The notes: generated from the letters alone by a model not told the origin. A stretch of DNA of 64,000 nt from Phoronis australis (GCA_002633005.1 NMRA01000460.1:239653-303652), one strand, 5' to 3'; shown: positions 21,418 to 34,133, counted from the stretch's first letter. Made by a program: numbers and translations.

Positions 21418-21937
21418 CTGAAATTGTCTGGCAGTGACCAATTTTGATACAATGGATGACGTAGCAGGTATTGAAGGCAGTTTTAAGTGGTTACCAGAAA
21501 AGTTGATCTAGCTCAATTTTTTAGTGTAATTCTCTTGGCTCCCCTGACCACACCCACCAGAGCGAACCTGCCAGACGGCCATTTCCAAGCATCTGGATAC
21601 CCATAGAGCACTGTGGCACCAAAGAAAATTGGTTACCTTTTCATGCCCAAAAAAGCTCTGGGATCCCGGTCTATTACTGAAAACGTAGATTTGCCACTGG
21701 GGAATACTGTGTTTTGATCGCCGGACATTTCTATAGGTGAATAGTAAAATGACAATTCGCAAGCCTAATCGGAAATCACTTCAGCTTTATAAAGAAGCAG
21801 CACAACTGCCCTAAACGGGGCTTTAAAACTGAAGAAATATTGTGGTTTGAATAATAAGTGACAAATTTGCCTGTTGATGAAAAATTTATTCGAGCATGAA
21901 AGAGTAACAGTAACGGTCTTTTTACTGACAACAAGAC

Positions 21938-23685
21938 AATCGATGGAGTCCCTGAATGTCATTTCTGCATAATGCATACCAAGTTGAAAAGTTTTTACCA
22001 TTAGTGTAAAGCCTTTCTTCTGAAAGGAAAAGTAAATGTCACTCAGTGAGAAAGGACAGGTATTTAACCAGATGCTTTTGGTTTTCATTTCACTGGGATC
22101 GAGTTTCAATGGCCTATAGAAGCGCTTGTAAAAAAGTCCAGTTTTGGCACGTGGCTTTCCTTCATGTAACCTCAGTCAGCCTCAGTAAATCCACAATTAG
22201 ATCCTTGAAGGTAAACACAACGTCATATCACTTGACTCGCACAAAATCTGACCCTGAACTAGACCAGAGTGTTCCTAGGTCGTCTTTAGCTTCAATCCCT
22301 CATGTTTCTTCCAGGAAAAGAAAAAAGCCATTGTCGTCCACACATAACTCATTGCCTATGAAAGGGCATCTCCACCAATGAAGCTGGCTGGTGTAGCAGT
22401 CAGATATAGTAGTTCCTCTTCACATACAAACAATCCACTGGTACATTTTCGTACGGTAACTTAGTACTGCGATTAACATTTCTCCAGGGCCACTGGCTTG
22501 TACAATGTGCCATGCAGCACTGCTGGTGTGTGGACGACATGCTGTGGGAAGAGAATGGAGTAACAAAGCTTGTCTATGTTGCAGCTTGAAGTGGCCTTAA
22601 AAATGTCACTGAACCTAAGTACGTCAGGTTGGGTAAAAATGTTTTTCAAAAATATGATACGGTAACTGCTTTACAATTTCACACAAAATTAATAATTGCT
22701 ACTTCCAGAAAGTAAGGGTGTATATATTATAATAAGTATTGATTTGTAAAGAACTTCGTCTTTATTTTTCATTCCTAGCCGTAACAATGCTTTAAACGCA
22801 TCACTTGTCTGCAAAATATGCAAGTTATTTGAGACAACTTCAAACCTTGGTTACCCATTTTCAAGCCTTTTGATTTTTGATACTTTCAGCATTTATAAAC
22901 ACCGTTTACAGATTCATGGGTCTGCCAAGCACACTTCTGGTCTAAGGTTGAGGGAATCGTTTCTCAGATATTTTTTATTTTTCTTTTAAAAGAGGATATG
23001 AAAACTTGGGTCACATAAAAATGATGGATAATTTTTCTGTTATTAAAGAGTAATTAAAAATGCTAGGGCGCCATTGTTTGCGTATTGGCAGAAAGAATAA
23101 TACGTTCAAATACGACCTCACTCGTATGTTCACATCAAAAATGAAATTTTCACAAAAATGACAGGCACATGAATTTATAATCGAATTGCAACATTTCAAG
23201 GCATGAGTTAAGACTGTTCAGTTATTGAGAATTCAGAGAATGTAATATATTTTTAGGGGTTTACAATGGATAGCTAAACAGTTTCATGAAACGTGAAAGA
23301 ACTTCACGAAGGTTAAGAATTACCTCACCATGCTCTTTCCCCAGACCCCATTATCTCTTATTTCCCCACATTCAGTTGCACCAAATTTTACAACCCCAAC
23401 CAGCTATGCCAACCTCCCGCTAAGGACCTGAATAAGTAAATTAACAAAACAACTTACATACTTTTCTTTAAAAAAATAGCTGTCCCTTTTCAAAGGCTTT
23501 GTTCATTTCCTCCGATATAGAAAGTAGACTTTGACAACAGATCTGCACTGAATAGGAAGATCTTGTTGGTTAACTGCCTGCAGTCAACTGCTTAAAACCA
23601 ATTTTCGTCCATTCGGAACGGTTGCGGAAGCGATGCATATCTCCTCTGCACGGTACTGGCCCTTTAAACTAAAAGCCGAAGGTCA
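21938..23685 (+). repeat. 1.7-kb direct duplication, copy 1
   Basis: Collinear with 39602-41256, same orientation, with many long shared words (for example GAAAAGTTTTTACCA, AAAGCCTTTCTTCTGAAAGG, GCGATGCATATCTCCTCTGC). No ORF of note in either copy. The left edge is sharp (AAGACA..TCGATG). The right edge of copy 2 is lost in the gap at 41257. It could be a segmental duplication or a long non-coding transposon. Confidence 0.85.
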
Positions 23686-23771
23686 GGTGAAAACAGACAT
23701 GATACATTTCCATGTCAACGTGTAATAGATTTCCGGGCGACATAGGATAGGGTTTAAACAAATAGTCTAAA

Positions 23772-23945
23772 GGGCCTTTCATACTAACGTCGACGCGTCG
23801 ATGGTTTGGGGAGTTGCGGTCAGTATGAACGCTTAACTCCGGTCCTAGATCGCAGTTAACAGCTCCACTTACATCGCAGTTAATAGGTGGATTTAAGACC
23901 GCAGCGTCGACGCTGCGGTGCAGTATGAACGCTTAATTCCGGTCC
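23772..23945. repeat. Short element rich in CGTCGACG words
   Basis: Starts GGGCCTTTCATACTAACGTC. CAGTATGAACGCTTAA(C/T)TCCGGTCC occurs twice (23820-23846 and 23921-23945). GCAGCGTCGACGCTGC (23900-23915) is a 16-bp perfect palindrome. Looks like a small MITE; the superfamily is not assigned. Confidence 0.5.
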
Positions 23946-23993
23946 AATCGAAGTTATCACAAGAAGGCACTGCAATCGTCAACAAAGGCAGTC

Positions 23994-24786
23994 GTATCTA
24001 TTATTGAATTTGCCGCTTTGCTCGAACCCACATGGTAGGCAATCGGCCAATACCCATTTGGTATTATATACTTATTTGGTACGCCTGTGCCACTTCGTAT
24101 CCGATACTCAATTACACATTGGGTGTCGCAAATGTGTGTGTTATCTCTTGCAATTAAAGGAGATGCCACCCAAAAAACAACCTAATTAGTATCAATTTAG
24201 ACTGAGTAGGTCTACTCCATAACGGCACGTATCGTTGCGTTACCTGACACCTGACAGCAGACGGAGGTGTTGAAATTATCCAATTACGTAATTAGTTTCA
24301 CACGCAATCTGTTCAGCAGTTCACAACACGGGTTACTGGTGTCAGCTTATCGCTTGAATTCCTCGTTTAACAGCAATAAATCATCAAACGTCGATGTAAA
24401 ACCCTTAAAAATACACCGAGTTCTTATAAAAACATGTTGCTTTATTTCGCTGTTACGGATTTATTTGTATTTGGACATACCGTAGCCTCCAAAGTTCGGC
24501 AGGCCAAAAAGGTCCGTAGCAGGAGTTTGGGGTCTGTTTGGAGACAAATTCGAAGTATTTTCCGTGAGAAACAGACAGGATAACCTAGATCCGTGTTCAG
24601 ACTTGTGATTTTTTGAGTTCTAAACACACAAAACGCTTGCTATCCTGGCCAGTACCTCGGAGCCCGATCAGGCCCGTCGCGGCTGGTCGGATTGACTCGT
24701 CATCCCGGCCAGTGGCTCGGAAACTGATCAGACATCACGAACATAAACCAGCCAAAGTTGGAAACTAAACTTCCAGTCAAGAAAAT
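23994..24786 (+). repeat. 0.79-kb repeat, copy 1 (inverted partner at 36377-37170)
   Basis: Near full-length inverted match to 36377-37170. A third, same-orientation partial copy starts at about 63751 and runs off the window. It contains ATTAAAGGAGATGCCACCCAAAA in the middle, and duplicated words GCCAGT..CTCGGA..GATCAG near the right end. No coding capacity seen. Three copies in 64 kb in two orientations argue for a transposable element rather than one local rearrangement. Confidence 0.85.
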
Positions 24787-25028
24787 GTGAGAGTCTTTAA
24801 TGTTGGTGATAATGTACATGCGAGAAATTACATTGGTAAAGAGAAGTGGATACCAGGTATTGTTACATGTAAACTTGGTTCTCTGATATATGAGGTACAA
24901 GTTAACAGTGGAGTGTGGAAAAGACATGTTGATCAATTATTGCATAGAAGTTTCAAATCTGATGTTGGTGAATCAGCTGATTGTGAAAGTGTCAAGCCTG
25001 ACCATGTTGTTATTCCAACTGTCAATGT
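24786..25028 (+). pseudogene. Fragment of Ty3 pol (integrase C-terminal part)
   Basis: Reads VRVFNVGDNVHARNYIG, then KLGSLIYEVQVNSGVWKRHV to VVIPTVN, collinear with the minus-strand pol at about 14160-14405. Unlike that copy it has no frame break at the GIVTCKLG point, so the break at 14330 is a private one-base insertion. It begins exactly where the 0.79-kb repeat ends and stops abruptly at 25028, with no LTR nearby. The inverted partner at 36377 lacks it. Confidence 0.9.
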
Positions 25029-26700
25029 GTCACGTAGCCTTTGGGCCTGGATTGTAGTCTTACCTCACTAACAAATATCGAGTTGACAGCATAAACATTC
25101 AGCATTGATTGATGTCACTGTTACTGATAAACCTGTTAGAAATCATTCCAAACATTAATAATACTGCTTTGATATACGAAAAGATCCCGAGTGCTACGTC
25201 AAGTATCGTTACAGACACCAGTCATCACAACAAACATTGTCAATGATTAACCGACTGGCGACTGCCGCGAAGTCGACATCGGCCAGTACCTCAGTTAACA
25301 GGTATCAGTATTGTGAACATGGAATAATTGTTTGAATAATCACAAAACTTACCTTTGTATAAGGTCATGCTTACTTCCTCTCATAGAAACACCCTTTTCA
25401 CGCAATCTCAGATTCAGTTGGCACTTCTGCAAGCCATTTCACCACGTAGTTAAAGGGCTCGCGAAATCGAAGCTGCTTAATCTATCACAACCAGTACACG
25501 CTCGCCCTCTAGTGATTTTAAGATTGTCGAATAGTCCCATTAACGCTCTAAATTGTAAATATTGCTAAATAAAACCTTTGAATTTTGTTAAAGATTGAAA
25601 GTCCATCAGACATTCTTTTGAAACTGGTCACAAGACAAGCCTATGCAGAGATGACGAGTTGCTATTGGTCACGGTGTTGCACACTGCGTGTTGGTCCTAG
25701 CAGGACTGATGGCAGCCAGGATATTAGAAAAGGAGTTCGCAGCATGAAAGGTTTATGGGCCTTCGTGCGTAAAAAGGCGTACACAAAAGAAATTTTGTCC
25801 CACTAATTTGCAAACTGCACTTCCACAGCACTTTCTGGTAGGCCTACCTTAAACATTGCCACGCGATGTTTCCAAAGCTTCTGGTAAATTGGTATCAAAT
25901 GATCCTTTCTAGTATCTAAAAGTGACAATTTTGACACCCATTTTGTAGCCGAATGGAAGAAAAAATAAAACATAAGCTAGTTTCAAGTTGATGTACATGT
26001 AGAAAAATTGCCACAACTTAAAATTAAATCTGAAATTGAAAGTTGTGTGCCGAAATGTAAGTGTTGCCAAGTTTCACAAAATTCATGATTTAAACATTTT
26101 AAGGCTTTAAAGGACACCCGTTCATATTTACAAACAATGCTTAACATGCTTTAAACATACAACACATTCTGTGATCAACAAAAGGCATGGATGGTTTGTA
26201 AAACTTTATGACAGCCGTGCTTTCGAAATATTCAAAAGGTTACTGCAATAAATAACCCTTGTCGTCTTTGGAAGCTTTTATATAATTTTAGCCACAACTT
26301 GTCCGTTACTGATATGCGAAGTGATTAACGGGTCTACAAAGAAGTGAAGTTCCCAACTGCCTAAAACTTTGCAGGAAGTATAAAATGACGCGCATGCGCA
26401 CTAATTTGTGGGACCGGATCTCAAGCATTAACGAACTACCAGCTCTTTCGAAACCCTGAAATCATCACCAATATGACTCATTAATAATTTTAGACCAATA
26501 TCTTAACGGTAAGTCGTCTAATTAAAATGTTTGTTCTTGTAACAGAGGGTAGGTATTTGGCAACTATTACGTAACTTCAAACTAAAATTTCTCAAAAATG
26601 CTACTTTTTGTTGGAACTTTTCCTGACTATAAAAGCGCAATTGTAAATGAACCTAAAACTATCAAAGTAAAGTTGCTCCCATAAATTTCCTTCAACATGT
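25029..26700. other. Intergenic or intronic stretch, no feature seen
   Basis: AT-rich sequence without recognisable motifs. TTTAAAGGACACC at 26108 resembles the T2-type MITE terminus TTAAAGG, but no partner end was found. Confidence 0.35.
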
Positions 26701-26989
26701 TTTCTAGAAACCTTGGAAAACTGAGTCCGCCAGTTAGAGTTATAGAATTACCCAGTGATCTCTGACATTACAGTGAAGTGAAATGTCACAAAAGCAAGAC
26801 ATTTAGAAACTTGACTGCATAGCAGTCCCCAGGACAGATCCATTTTTCTAGATGAGTGCCCGTATCAACCAGAGAATGAAAGTACTTGACGTAATTAATC
26901 AATGTGATCAGAAACAGTCCCTCACTTAATCACTTTTCTTTAAGGTCCTGGATCACTGAATCTCAGTTTAGTCAATTGGAAACTCTAGG

Positions 26990-27058
26990 ATGTCATGGAA
27001 GGTGTTTTTGGTTGCTGGTTTTCTGCACGTTTGTAGCTTTGTGGAACTTTACATAGAC
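26990..27058 (+). CDS. Paralogous signal-peptide first exon (orphan copy)
   Basis: 23 codons from an ATG, MSWKVFLVAGFLHVCSFVEL and three more, closely match the astacin-gene first exon at 50551. The similarity extends upstream for at least 200 bp and downstream into the intron. The donor here is GAC|GTACAA, weaker than GAC|GTAAGT in the other copy. No propeptide or catalytic exon was found between here and 50 kb. It is either the first exon of a further paralog whose other exons are lost or too diverged, or an alternative first exon or promoter for the gene at 50.5 kb. A pseudogene remnant is equally possible. Confidence 0.55.
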
Positions 27059-27794
27059 GTACAAGATCATACATGTAGAAACACTTTCTGATTCTAATTT
27101 AAGAGTCGTTAATTTAATAAAATAGAATTGCAAGTCACTCAGAGATTTGCAGCACTTTCTCAATACCCAGGGATGAAAATGGTTCACTGAATTTATGCGT
27201 TCTTCAGTACCAATGATGAGAAATTCACCACGCCTTCGCACTTCATGGGAATATGCACCTTTTTGAGTTTTGATTAACATCATGCTTCAGTTCTTCATAC
27301 AAATTCTCATTTTCTTGTTGACTGTAGAGTTGGATTACTCTACGTGTAACTCAGAACTCAATTTATGAGTGAATTTGTTAGCGACCTGCTTTTGTATTAA
27401 TCAAACTCGCGTATACCTCTATAAACTTTTGCTCACTTTGTTTCTCGTCTTTGCTTTATGTATATGTGTTTCATTTTGTTGGGTGTCACACATACACAGC
27501 AATTCAGTATGTAGGGCTATATTACTATTAATGCAGAGAATGAAAAAATACCCCAGTCACTGCAGACGAATGATGTTTTGAAAACACGTTATATTGACGT
27601 GGAACCTTCAATTCATCACAGAATACTGTTTCGTAATTATTTGAACTTCAAATCAAGCTCAAGTAAATAAACACATTCTGTTCAAAGCACTAGTACAGAC
27701 AACTGAGATAGTTATACAAGTTTTCAAACCACGTCTGTTGAGTATCGTGAACGTGAGTTCAACAATTTCGCACTCCACCATCTTCAGACATTTT

Positions 27795-28425
27795 CGGATT
27801 GTTTTAAAACCCCTCAAGCCGCACACCCCGCGACTCCCTTGACCGACGACCCTTTCAACCCACAACCCCCTAGGTCCACGACCCACAACCTACAGCCCAC
27901 AACTTGCGGCAATAGAGGTATCTGGGCACTTTTTAAACATTTCATAAAGTTATTACGTTGCCGATTGACTTTTCCACGAGACTTACCAACACGAATCTAC
28001 ACGGGCTCAAGACTGGTGGTTAAAAACAAAAAAGTGGCGCAAGAACATGGTCTGAAACAGTGGATTATGAGTTTGCTATCATTGTCATGGAAATAGTTCC
28101 GCGAGCAGCCACAAACGACCCTGTTCTACATGTACTAAAACTTAGGGAGAGAGTACTTTAGCTTGTATATACATAATTTCACATCTTTATTATTTGCTTT
28201 ATGTCATATACACGTTAACAAAATACAACATTAAATTTGAGATGCTTTTTAGTAAATAGGTTCTGTTTGAAACTAATTATATACTGAAAAAATACGTATT
28301 CATGGCCTTCTCGCACTCTCTCAAAATAGCTTGAATCTGCCTTTCACTGAAGAGCAGACGAGACTGTTACACTTTGTAACGTTGGTAGGTCTATGGTTTG
28401 ATTTGGTCGCGTTGTTTTTTTAAGT
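27795..28425 (-). mobile_element. Partial inverted copy of the fold-back element at 3609-4456
   Basis: Starts GGATTGTTTTAAAACCCCTC followed by degenerate (C)CCACGACC-type repeats to about 27900. It then shares inverted interior words with 3849-4258, such as ACTGGTGGTTAAAA (28013) and TTTGATTTGGTCGCG (28400). The second terminus is missing or diverged. Confidence 0.6.
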
Positions 28426-28467
28426 TTTTGGATTACAAACTTCCGAATCGACTATATTAATTGCATT

Positions 28468-28622
28468 TGAGAGAGAGGAAGAGAACCAGAAAGGAGGAAG
28501 AGAGGGAGTAGAGAAAGAAAGGAAACGGGAGGGGGGGAGGATGGGAGAGAAGAAGGAAGGGAGAGAAGGAAGGGGTAGGGATGCAGGGAGAGGGAGAAAG
28601 GGAGGGAGGAGGGAGGGAGGGA
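28468..28622 (+). repeat. Purine low-complexity tract
   Basis: About 155 bases of almost pure A/G (GAGGAAGAG, GGGAGGGAGG runs), similar in composition to 1791-1917. Confidence 0.9.
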
Positions 28623-29990
28623 CACACATGAAACAGCTAATTGGGTCGTTGTCCGAAGTTGCTGACAGATCGTTGGTGACCTGTTGCAGCAAATTGACCT
28701 TTGAGTGATTAACGTCCTTTCAACCATAAATGCAAAGAATGGATAGTCCGTCATGAGAATCAAAGCAACTAAGTCAACCAATAAATATGTACTAAGTTCG
28801 AATCAATATCTAACCAGCACCAGTATGAACTTTTGACATCCGGATTGAATCGCACAGCCCCCGCTCAGTGGAGATTATTTATAACCAGTCCGAGATGAGG
28901 ATCCAGGGGTGGACTATTATGGTGGGTGCTTGAGATTCCTCCATTACGACAATGTTAAAGTGAACGAGCAGGAGAGGGTGGCTTGTTTGAGGGTTACCTG
29001 AAATCGCGGACAATTTCTCAGTTGCTACACAGCAATGCACAACTGCAACAGGGGACCACCATGTTGAAGAAGAGTGCAGCTACAGCCGAGGAAGTGGCCT
29101 TTTTATTCTCAGCATATTCACAAACACAAACAAACCACGTTCACTGAGCCTACATGCAATGCCTACCTACAAAATGCCCCCAAACTTGGCCTATCCCAAA
29201 ATTTTAATATTGTTGTAAATTGGCCGCGGCCGCAGCCTAACTGTTCAGTGCAACTTGACGTCCTTCAGTTCTTATGACGAGAGAATATGACGTCATATCT
29301 TCTAGCGCCATCAGTGTAAAATGGCCAGTTGCCAATATTGGCAACTGAACGAGGGACTATTCCAAATAAAGGTTGATTGTGGCAGTATTTCTTCGAGTTG
29401 AGAAGAGTTAAATACATCAGTGGCCTCCGTAAAAGATTTTCATACACGAACATGTAGCAGTGTGTTTTAATCAATTTAGTCGTTCTTGTTAGCCTTGATC
29501 TCTGACGAATACGAGTGAGTGTAGCCAACCAGAATTGAGACTGGCGCCGTCAGGTTATTGGGGTTTGAAACCTGTAGTGTTTATTACGCCGAGATAGAAA
29601 TTAATCCTTTTGACGATAAAGCCACCAGTCCACTTACCCTGTTGTTTTGCTATTAGTGAAGCAAATAAGGTTTAGAGCAATTTACCAAATAGACCTTTCA
29701 TTTTTGACACTTTCATCTGTTTGGTCAGTACTTTTCAATATGTTTCTTAAATAAATCGTGATTATTTGTTATTATGTATCTTAAAATGATCGAAACACCA
29801 CTTGGAAGAAATAATATTCTTTGAGAACTTCCGCCGGTTCCTACTAATGACATTACTGAATAAATTTCCACAGGGGCTGATTACCACCACACACTCAGAT
29901 GCAAACAACATACTGTTTGTGAAGATTTCAAGGTTACTGGCGGTTATATGTAATTTACTGTCATGCCGTTGTGAGTCTATGAGCTGAATA
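28623..29990. other. No gene seen
   Basis: The only structure noticed is the 18-bp perfect palindrome GTTGCCAATATTGGCAAC at about 29329-29346. Short ORFs lack recognisable products. Confidence 0.35.
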
Positions 29991-30000
29991 GAGTAGGCAT

Positions 30001-30720
30001 CACATTTTGTGAAATCGTGAAACCTTATGCATAAATGTCTTGGTACGTCTTTTCTTTGTGTCCAGAAGTAAGCATCATATATTTTGTGAATGTGGAAAAC
30101 TTAGATATTACCGTGAATCACTGTTGTGCGTCCAGATGGAAGTTTCACGTACTTTGTGAAAAACAAGAAACCTGGTACATGAACATCTCTATTAATCCAC
30201 TTGGAGTATATGCATCGTGAAGCAGTCATTACTGTGGATGTGAAAATGTGAAAAAGCCGGTTCATAAATGTCATTGTTAATCACTTACAGAACACATTGT
30301 TTAAGGCTCTGTGTGAATCACGTAATATGCATCCAGATGCAAGTATCACATGCTTTGTGAAAATGTAAGATCTAGTGTGACTGTGAATGTTTGTGAACCA
30401 CTCGTATGCTTTCTGAAAGGGCTTAGTTGTCTTTGTGAATCGTCCTAGTGTACAAAGTCGCGAGTTTCACTTTTTTTAAAGTACGAAACCTGGGACATCG
30501 ATGTCTTTTTGAATCGTTTATGAACGTACCGATGCAGTTGTCACATATCTTATGAAAATGTGAAGACCGAGGCAAAGTATTGCGTGAAAACTGGTACATA
30601 GTTACCTTTGCGAATCACGTCTATATGTCCTGCTGCAAGATCCACATTAATTTGTTGTTAGTGCAACAGATGTACGCAGTCGTCTTGATGCCAACATCAC
30701 ATACTTAGTTTAAGTGTGAC
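30001..30720 (+). repeat. Degenerate tandem (satellite-like) array, unit about 75-115 bp
   Basis: Seven or more diverged units each contain (T)TTTGTGAAAATGTGAA, a CTGG(T/G)ACAT-like word, TTTGTGAATCAC and (G/A)TCCAGATG(C/G)AAG(T/C)(T/A)TCAC in the same order. Unit length varies. No long ORF runs through it. Confidence 0.7.
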
Positions 30721-31764
30721 CCTGAAGAGTAGTTGCATTGTAATGATCTTAGTTACCTGTTTTCGGTAAGATATGTGTCTCAATAAATCACCTTTTGCAA
30801 TCCTTTGACTTGTATTTTTTTGAAAATGTTAATTCTGCAGTATGCCTTCTATTTGTGGTCAATCTGGCATGAAAACATCTTGTTATGTTATTTTTGCAAG
30901 CATCACCTGCTTTGTGAAATTGTAGCAAACAACAGCCCTCTACTTGCATGAATTACATATCCACCTTGCATGCGTCACTTGTCAGCGCAAACACACTAAT
31001 GGGGGTACATCTGCCTTTCACAAATAATGGTCTCAATCTGCCACTTTGTTTATGTATGAGAATCATAATGATGGAAAGATGGTAATATACCTATAATTTT
31101 TACTTCAGCCAGGTATTATAGATGGAGGTTTGTAACCGAATGGTTCACGCATTTTGTTTACCCGAATAGGTAAACTGCTTAAGTTTCGCTTCTAAGCTTG
31201 TTAGGAGAAACTATCAGTATTAAGAAAAGGAGCCCGTTAGGTTAACAAAGCAACATTAGTTCTGATCTGCAATTGAACTTATTTGAAACCTAGCTTGGTC
31301 ACCTACTAATGATATTGATAATGATAAACACTACAACGATAATGTTAATAGTTATTATGGTTGTGCTAATCATCACATATGATTTTAATCCAGATTTAGA
31401 AGATAACAAGCGCTATGAAAATATCGAGATCACATGCAGGCCTATGAATAGGAATGTATTTTTAATTTTGTAGCTTATAGTCCCAAATGATTAGTATTAT
31501 TTAATACTCAACGGCACTTAGGGCTGGTATGCCTCTGCGGTATACTGAGGCGGCATGGAGGGCGTCGGTGCAGAAGTCTCCGTTGTTTCATTCAGTCTAG
31601 AGCACTCAGCACCCGAAAAACCAATATCGTCCAACTTTACAAAGTGTCTCCTTGAGAGCTTATGGAAATTTGAATATTTCCATACATGTTTTGACATTAC
31701 ATTTGTGGGTATTTTTAATTTACGCGGGCTTAAACCAGAACCGCTTATAGCCTCAGGCGCTTAC
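30721..31764. other. No gene seen
   Basis: AT-rich sequence. Weak TTTGTGAAA-type echoes of the preceding array persist to about 30920. Confidence 0.35.
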
Positions 31765-32020
31765 CATGTCCACTTGGCCTCCATTCCGTGGACGTAAGAA
31801 TCAAGCATTTTCGCGAGATTATTTCCTCTCAGCCTTCCGAACGAGTCCATGTGATCACGGCAGACGACATGCATCTCGATAGCTTCGTCCCAGCTTCCAG
31901 CACGCAATTGGCATTCGTTGCTCAATAACTCGACGTCATTGCTATGACCAATTGTTAGCCGGAAGAGATCGAAGCTGCCAATTTTCAACACGTCGTCTCT
32001 GGTGGCAGTGTACAGCTGCA
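31765..32020 (-). CDS. Possible internal exon on the minus strand, unrecognised
   Basis: A 256-bp open segment has an acceptor-like GGTTTTGCAG and a donor CATG|GTAAGC on the minus strand. The translation (QLYTATRDDVLKIGSFDLF through CRDHMDSFGRLRGNN to MEAKWT) has a protein-like composition and higher GC than its surroundings. I do not recognise the family. It would be the only host exon on the minus strand in this region, so it could belong to an unrelated gene or to an unrecognised mobile element. Confidence 0.35.
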
Positions 32021-33889
32021 CTGCAAAACCTTTGTATGTAAGCTCAGTGCTGTAGATGCAGTTTTCTTAAAGATGGCGACTCGCAGTTACACTTTTGTGT
32101 GACTAAGGAGCAACTGATGAATCGGCTGCGATTTCAGGTGGACTTCAAACAAGCTAGAACTGCAAAAAGTAGTTGGTTGACGGCACTTTTAGACCACATG
32201 TTTGGATTTTGTAGGAAATTTGCTTTCAGAATTCAATGTTGAGTTATGTCGCGTGTCGGCAAGGAAGTGGTGGTTTTGAGATGAAAAGTGCAAATTTTGT
32301 GGATTTTGATCCTTCTTTCTTGACATCTCTTGGTTTCAGTTAGAGTGAAAGGGCCAAAAGTACAAAGCATGATAAAATTTTTGCACTCATCTGTAGGGTT
32401 TTCGACGTGAAATGACTCAAAACTTTTCATTTTTGCATTTAGTTGTGTACAAAGTTAAAAAAGTAACAAGACCATTGGTTTGAATCTTATTTTTGTGACT
32501 AGTTTTCTTTGAAAGCAAGAATAAATTTACATGGACGGGAAAATGTTTTGAAGTTTACGGTAGATTTTCATGTTAACCAGCTCGTCTGTTGACGTTTTTC
32601 AACCAACGTATTATTCATTATAGTCTTTTAACGGTTACCAAGCATAAAAACTCCCATATAGGTCAATAAAATACGTGAAATGACGTGGCATAGCCAGCAA
32701 TAGCAAACTATTGTCAAGGGGTGATGCAGTCTGGAAATTTGAATAACATTTGAATTAAAGTTGCTGTTACCAAATTTAGTTGAATAAAACGGCTAAAATT
32801 CACATTGGAGAGATTTTCTCATATTTCGTACATTCAAAACGGATACTAACATCCCCAAACCAGCAGTAATGTAGGCCGGTCAAGGATAGAACAAGGTGGA
32901 AACCGGTGGGGATTGGTGTCGGGGAGGGAGATTGACGACCACTAGGGGCGGAAAAATAAGAAGACGAACAACAACAAAAATAACAATCTTAGAGGAGTGT
33001 ACGCCAATGCTTGTGTTGACTTAGCTTGACAAAAATAAGTTAACACAGGTGCGTTTCATAGATATTTGATCATAAAAAATCTCACAAGTTAAAGACAGGT
33101 GTTTGCGACTAAGCTCCTGAGCTCACTGTAATTGTAATGTTGAAATACTGGGTAAAACTTGGTGTTTCTGTTGCATAGGAGAAGTTTTCTCACCCCAAGT
33201 GTTTGCAAATGCCTTAGGTCTACGCAACACGTCCTCGGTAATCGTTACTCCGGACTCCAGTTCTGCGCTGCATGTGAAGTAAAACGTATTAAGCCGTACC
33301 GGCAACTAATTGACATTTCTTTGCATTACACTGTACAGACATTTGTGTTTTAAAAGGGCACTAAACCCTGTTACATGGCCTTCGATTTATTAATATTCGG
33401 CCTCATTCCCCTCTCAAAAATCGCGCACAATTCGTCCATCGGGTCAAAAAATCCCCCTAGTAGTTTTAACCTCAGACAACTTTAAAAATATCAAACCCAC
33501 CGACTAAAGTCGCGAGGCCGCCAGACACTGGGAACGTCAAATACTGGTTTCCTTATAAATAAGGTCCACATGCAGGAGTGCTAGAAGCAGTTTGGCATTA
33601 TTTCACTTGCTCGTATTGAAAAAAACTAAAAGACAGCTTCCGTTCGTCTGTGGTTCAAAATGAAACACATGCCAGTCCTACAAGAAAAGTATTGTGATAA
33701 GCCATGCGGCTGAGCTTAGAAACATGTAGGAAAGCTTGTTTTATCCGATCAAATTGCAGTGCATTCCTCTCAGAAGCAGCCTCAAGCAGACCGCGTTTGA
33801 ACAGCTATCTCATCAGTATTATTCATTGAAACTGTGGCCAAAAACACTGCCCCTGTCAATGTCAGCTTATGTTATATACAGCAGATTCG
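32021..33889. other. No gene seen
   Basis: AT-rich sequence. AAAGGGCACTAAACCCTG at 33353 resembles a MITE-type end but no partner was found. Confidence 0.35.
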
Positions 33890-34133
33890 CGACTCCGACG
33901 TTTTCTCGCGTATGCTAGAGAATGTGCCAGTTCAGTGTTCAGTTTCCGGTTAGTGTATTGTGACGACACAACAGCCGACCAATAGCAGACTACATACTTG
34001 CCAGAAATAAAACCAGCTAATTTGGCCAGATGTCGAATAATGACGCTATTGCTGCTGTAAGAGCACAGATTTTGTCCTTTGAAATTATACGGAGTTGGTG
34101 GTCCATGTACTATAGTCTATGGTGTCCGGTAAG
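33890..34133 (-). repeat. Dispersed repeat, copy B (inverted to 7931-8265)
   Basis: Carries, in inverse order, GTGTATTGTGACG, ACACAACAGCCGACCAAT, GAATAATGACG and CCATGTACTATAGTCTATGG. Confidence 0.6.

Noticed and set aside
22046-22381. 111-codon ORF inside duplication copy 1.
   Set aside because: The corresponding frame is not maintained in copy 2 at about 39740-40020, so it is not under coding constraint.
28420-28781. Pro/Ser/Leu-rich ORFs on the minus strand.
   Set aside because: They are translations of the purine low-complexity tract.
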